Shown here: piece by piece, positions 14,288-15,415 of the stretch | Layout: every line of letters begins with the position of its first letter | Position numbering within the stretch: position 1 is the stretch's first letter | From: an uncultured Coriobacteriales bacterium | GTDB lineage: Bacteria > Actinomycetota > Coriobacteriia > Coriobacteriales > UMGS124 | Direction: 5' to 3' | DNA length: 15,415 bases | Assembly (NCBI GenBank): GCA_934636245.1 | Contig: CAKUAI010000035.1 | Location: 1 to 15,415 of the forward strand | Program-made: the position numbers and the translations under genes | The notes under the pieces: model-generated | The model's database searches: none | What the model saw: the letters and a program-made list of their open reading frames with translations, nothing else | What the model was told of the DNA's origin: nothing

Positions 14288-14782
14288 ATGAGCCCGCTTC
14301 TTCTGGCCGCCACGCTGACCATCACCCTTGCCTTCTTTGCTTACACCTTCGGCGTTTTCTCTGAGCGCCGCGCTGGTACTCTCAAGAAGGGCCACCTCGC
14401 CCTCTTCTGGCTGGGCCTGGCTTTCGATACCACCGGTACGACCATCATGTCCGTCATTGCTAGCGGTGGCGACGGTTCCATGTCGCCCCTGCACGCCATT
14501 ACCGGCGTTGTGGCCATCGCCCTCATGCTCTTCCACGCCCTGTGGGCTACCCGTGTGGTTCTGCGCGGCGACGAAGCGGCTCGTGAGAGCTTCCACCGTC
14601 TGAGCATCTGCGTGTGGCTCTTCTGGCTCGTGCCTTACGTGGTCGGCCTGCTCATGGGTATCCCGGCCCTGCACTTCAGTGATTTTGCCGCCTGCGTCAC
14701 CGCAATCGTCGGCGTCCTCGCCGTGGGCATCGTGCTGTGCATCAAGGTCAACATCGCTCGTCGCCAGGCTGCAGCAAAGTAA
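14288..14782 (+). CDS. HsmA/TIGR03987-type integral membrane protein
   Basis: This 164-residue protein has five hydrophobic segments (about 4-23, 36-56, 68-88, 104-125 and 133-153) and almost no soluble domain. The sequence around GHLALFWLGLAFDTTGTTIMS and the second conserved histidine region fits the TIGR03987 (HsmA) family of small membrane proteins, whose biochemical role is not settled. Histidines H36, H69, H83 and H103 lie in or at the ends of helices and could bind haem or metal; this is inference. ATG 14288 has AGGAG nine bases upstream. It is not a DmsC homologue by length or topology (DmsC has eight helices). Codon use is strongly G/C-ending. A terminator follows 30 bp after the stop, so it is a single-gene transcript, probably controlled by the dyads upstream. 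Confidence 0.72.
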   Translation: MSPLLLAATLTITLAFFAYTFGVFSERRAGTLKKGHLALFWLGLAFDTTGTTIMSVIASGGDGSMSPLHAITGVVAIALMLFHALWATRVVLRGDEAARESFHRLSICVWLFWLVPYVVGLLMGIPALHFSDFAACVTAIVGVLAVGIVLCIKVNIARRQAAAK

Positions 14783-14811
14783 GGCATAAAAGAACTTGCA
14801 TCCGCTCTTCG

Positions 14812-14850
14812 AGCCTGCATCTCAAGGTTACCTTGGGGCGCGGGCTTTTC
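14812..14850 (+). terminator. Rho-independent terminator of the HsmA-type gene
   Basis: AGCCTGC (14812-14818) pairs with GCGGGCT (14840-14846, one G-T wobble). Inside it CAAGG (14823-14827) pairs with CCTTG (14831-14835). TTTT follows directly (14846-14849). The hairpin lies 30 bp after the stop codon. Confidence 0.68.
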
Positions 14851-15415
14851 TGTGCCGGCGAGGGGAGACCGCTCGGGCAAGGAACAGCAGGCAAACCAGC
14901 CCGTCGTATTGGCCGTGTCGCAGTCTTGGCCGTGGTACGGCGAAATATTGCGCGCCGTCGCGTTTGGCAATCGACGCGTGCGGCACCTTGTGTGGCCAGC
15001 CCGTCGGCCAGAGCCGAGCTCCTGATATATGCAAAGAGGCTCGGCAAGCTTGCATGGGCTCAGAGGTGAGGATGAGCTGCGAGGGTCCCTATACATAAGA
15101 AAGCTCCGTCTGTCGCGTGGCCTGTTTCTCTGGGAAGTAAGGCGAGGCGCCTGTGTATGCGGGGGGCCGAATCCGGCGACGTGGGCGACATGAGACTGCG
15201 GGTCTTGGCATGCAGGGAGAACTTGCCCGTTGGGCCGCGGCTATCGGCGGGGGCTCTCCCGCAGTGCAGAAACGAGCCTAAACAACTATTATCCCCCAAT
15301 TTGTGTACGTCTCATGTACTAACGCCCCCGCCCTTGCCCTCCCCCTGCGCCTGCGTGTATAGTTCTCCCTCGCGCCGCACCCCAGTGGGGCGGCCGCGCG
15401 AACCCCGAGAACCGG
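14851..15415. other. Long intergenic region without a convincing gene
   Basis: Short open frames exist on both strands, but none has a good ribosome binding site with a family-like sequence. Visible structure includes a perfect 7-bp hairpin GCCGAGC/GCTCGGC (15013-15019 and 15039-15045) next to AAGCTTGC, a GCGGG/CCCGC hairpin near 15250, and a CCCC/GGGG hairpin near 15383. No tRNA, rRNA, tmRNA, RNase P or SRP RNA signature was recognised. It is long for this compact genome and may hold a small RNA or a decayed gene. Confidence 0.5.
15334..15363 (+). promoter_or_regulatory. Candidate promoter for a gene beyond the window
   Basis: TTGCCC (15334-15339) and TATAGT (15358-15363) are separated by 18 bp. 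The -10 matches consensus at five of six positions. It faces out of the window to the right, followed by GC-rich sequence with a small hairpin, so it would serve a gene starting after 15415. This is a motif match only. Confidence 0.35.

Noticed and set aside
14828..15055. 75-codon open frame on the minus strand in the terminal gap
   Set aside because: It is Arg-rich, without domain or ribosome site, and competing frames on the other strand look equally open. It also overlaps the terminator of the HsmA-type gene.

Overview
The window is high-GC DNA with strong G/C preference at third codon positions. The gene set is that of a strict anaerobe: a DMSO-reductase-family respiratory module, a radical SAM enzyme, an iron-sulfur aldo/keto reductase and an FMN-binding protein carrying a flavinylation motif. 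Together with a SUV3-like helicase, a DIP1984-family protein and a DUF4143 ATPase, this best fits a Coriobacteriia member (Actinomycetota; Eggerthellaceae, Olsenella or a similar gut, rumen or oral anaerobe). The assignment is inference from gene content; there is no rRNA gene in the window to confirm it.

Layout. 1-111 is the 3' end of an FMN-binding protein (+). It converges on a large SUV3-like RNA helicase gene (208-3102, -), with a GC-rich hairpin between them. The helicase diverges from a DUF4143-type AAA ATPase gene (3222-4502, +), and the shared intergenic region holds a 23-bp-period tandem array of nearly six units. Next is the core operon (+): a TorD/DmsD-like maturation chaperone (4713-5510), a Tat-exported DmsA-like molybdopterin catalytic subunit (5559-8237) and a DmsB-like four-cluster ferredoxin (8260-8847), closed by a textbook terminator. 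No DmsC membrane anchor follows.

Then come three minus-strand genes, each with its own signals: a radical SAM protein (9137-10672), an aldo/keto reductase with C-terminal ferredoxin clusters (10821-11948) and a DIP1984-family coiled-coil protein (12388-12840). The rest is a YdjM-like membrane metal-dependent hydrolase (13335-13946, +) and a five-helix HsmA/TIGR03987-type membrane protein (14288-14782, +) with a terminator. The last ~560 bases hold no convincing gene.

How the genes work together. The chaperone should hold DmsA until its molybdopterin cofactor is inserted. The folded DmsA-DmsB pair would then be exported by Tat, with electrons passing through the four [4Fe-4S] clusters to the molybdenum site to reduce an S- or N-oxide or related acceptor. 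The terminal substrate cannot be read from the sequence.

The most unusual content is intergenic: the 23-bp tandem array at the helicase/ATPase divergence; a perfect 17-bp inverted repeat enclosing 180 bp upstream of the aldo/keto reductase; a degenerate, CRISPR-like array with 60-61 bp period and compensatory hairpin changes at 12911-13168; and five copies of a TGTTCAGG-like half-site, forming two dyads, upstream of the HsmA-type gene. None of these is explained by the genes around it.
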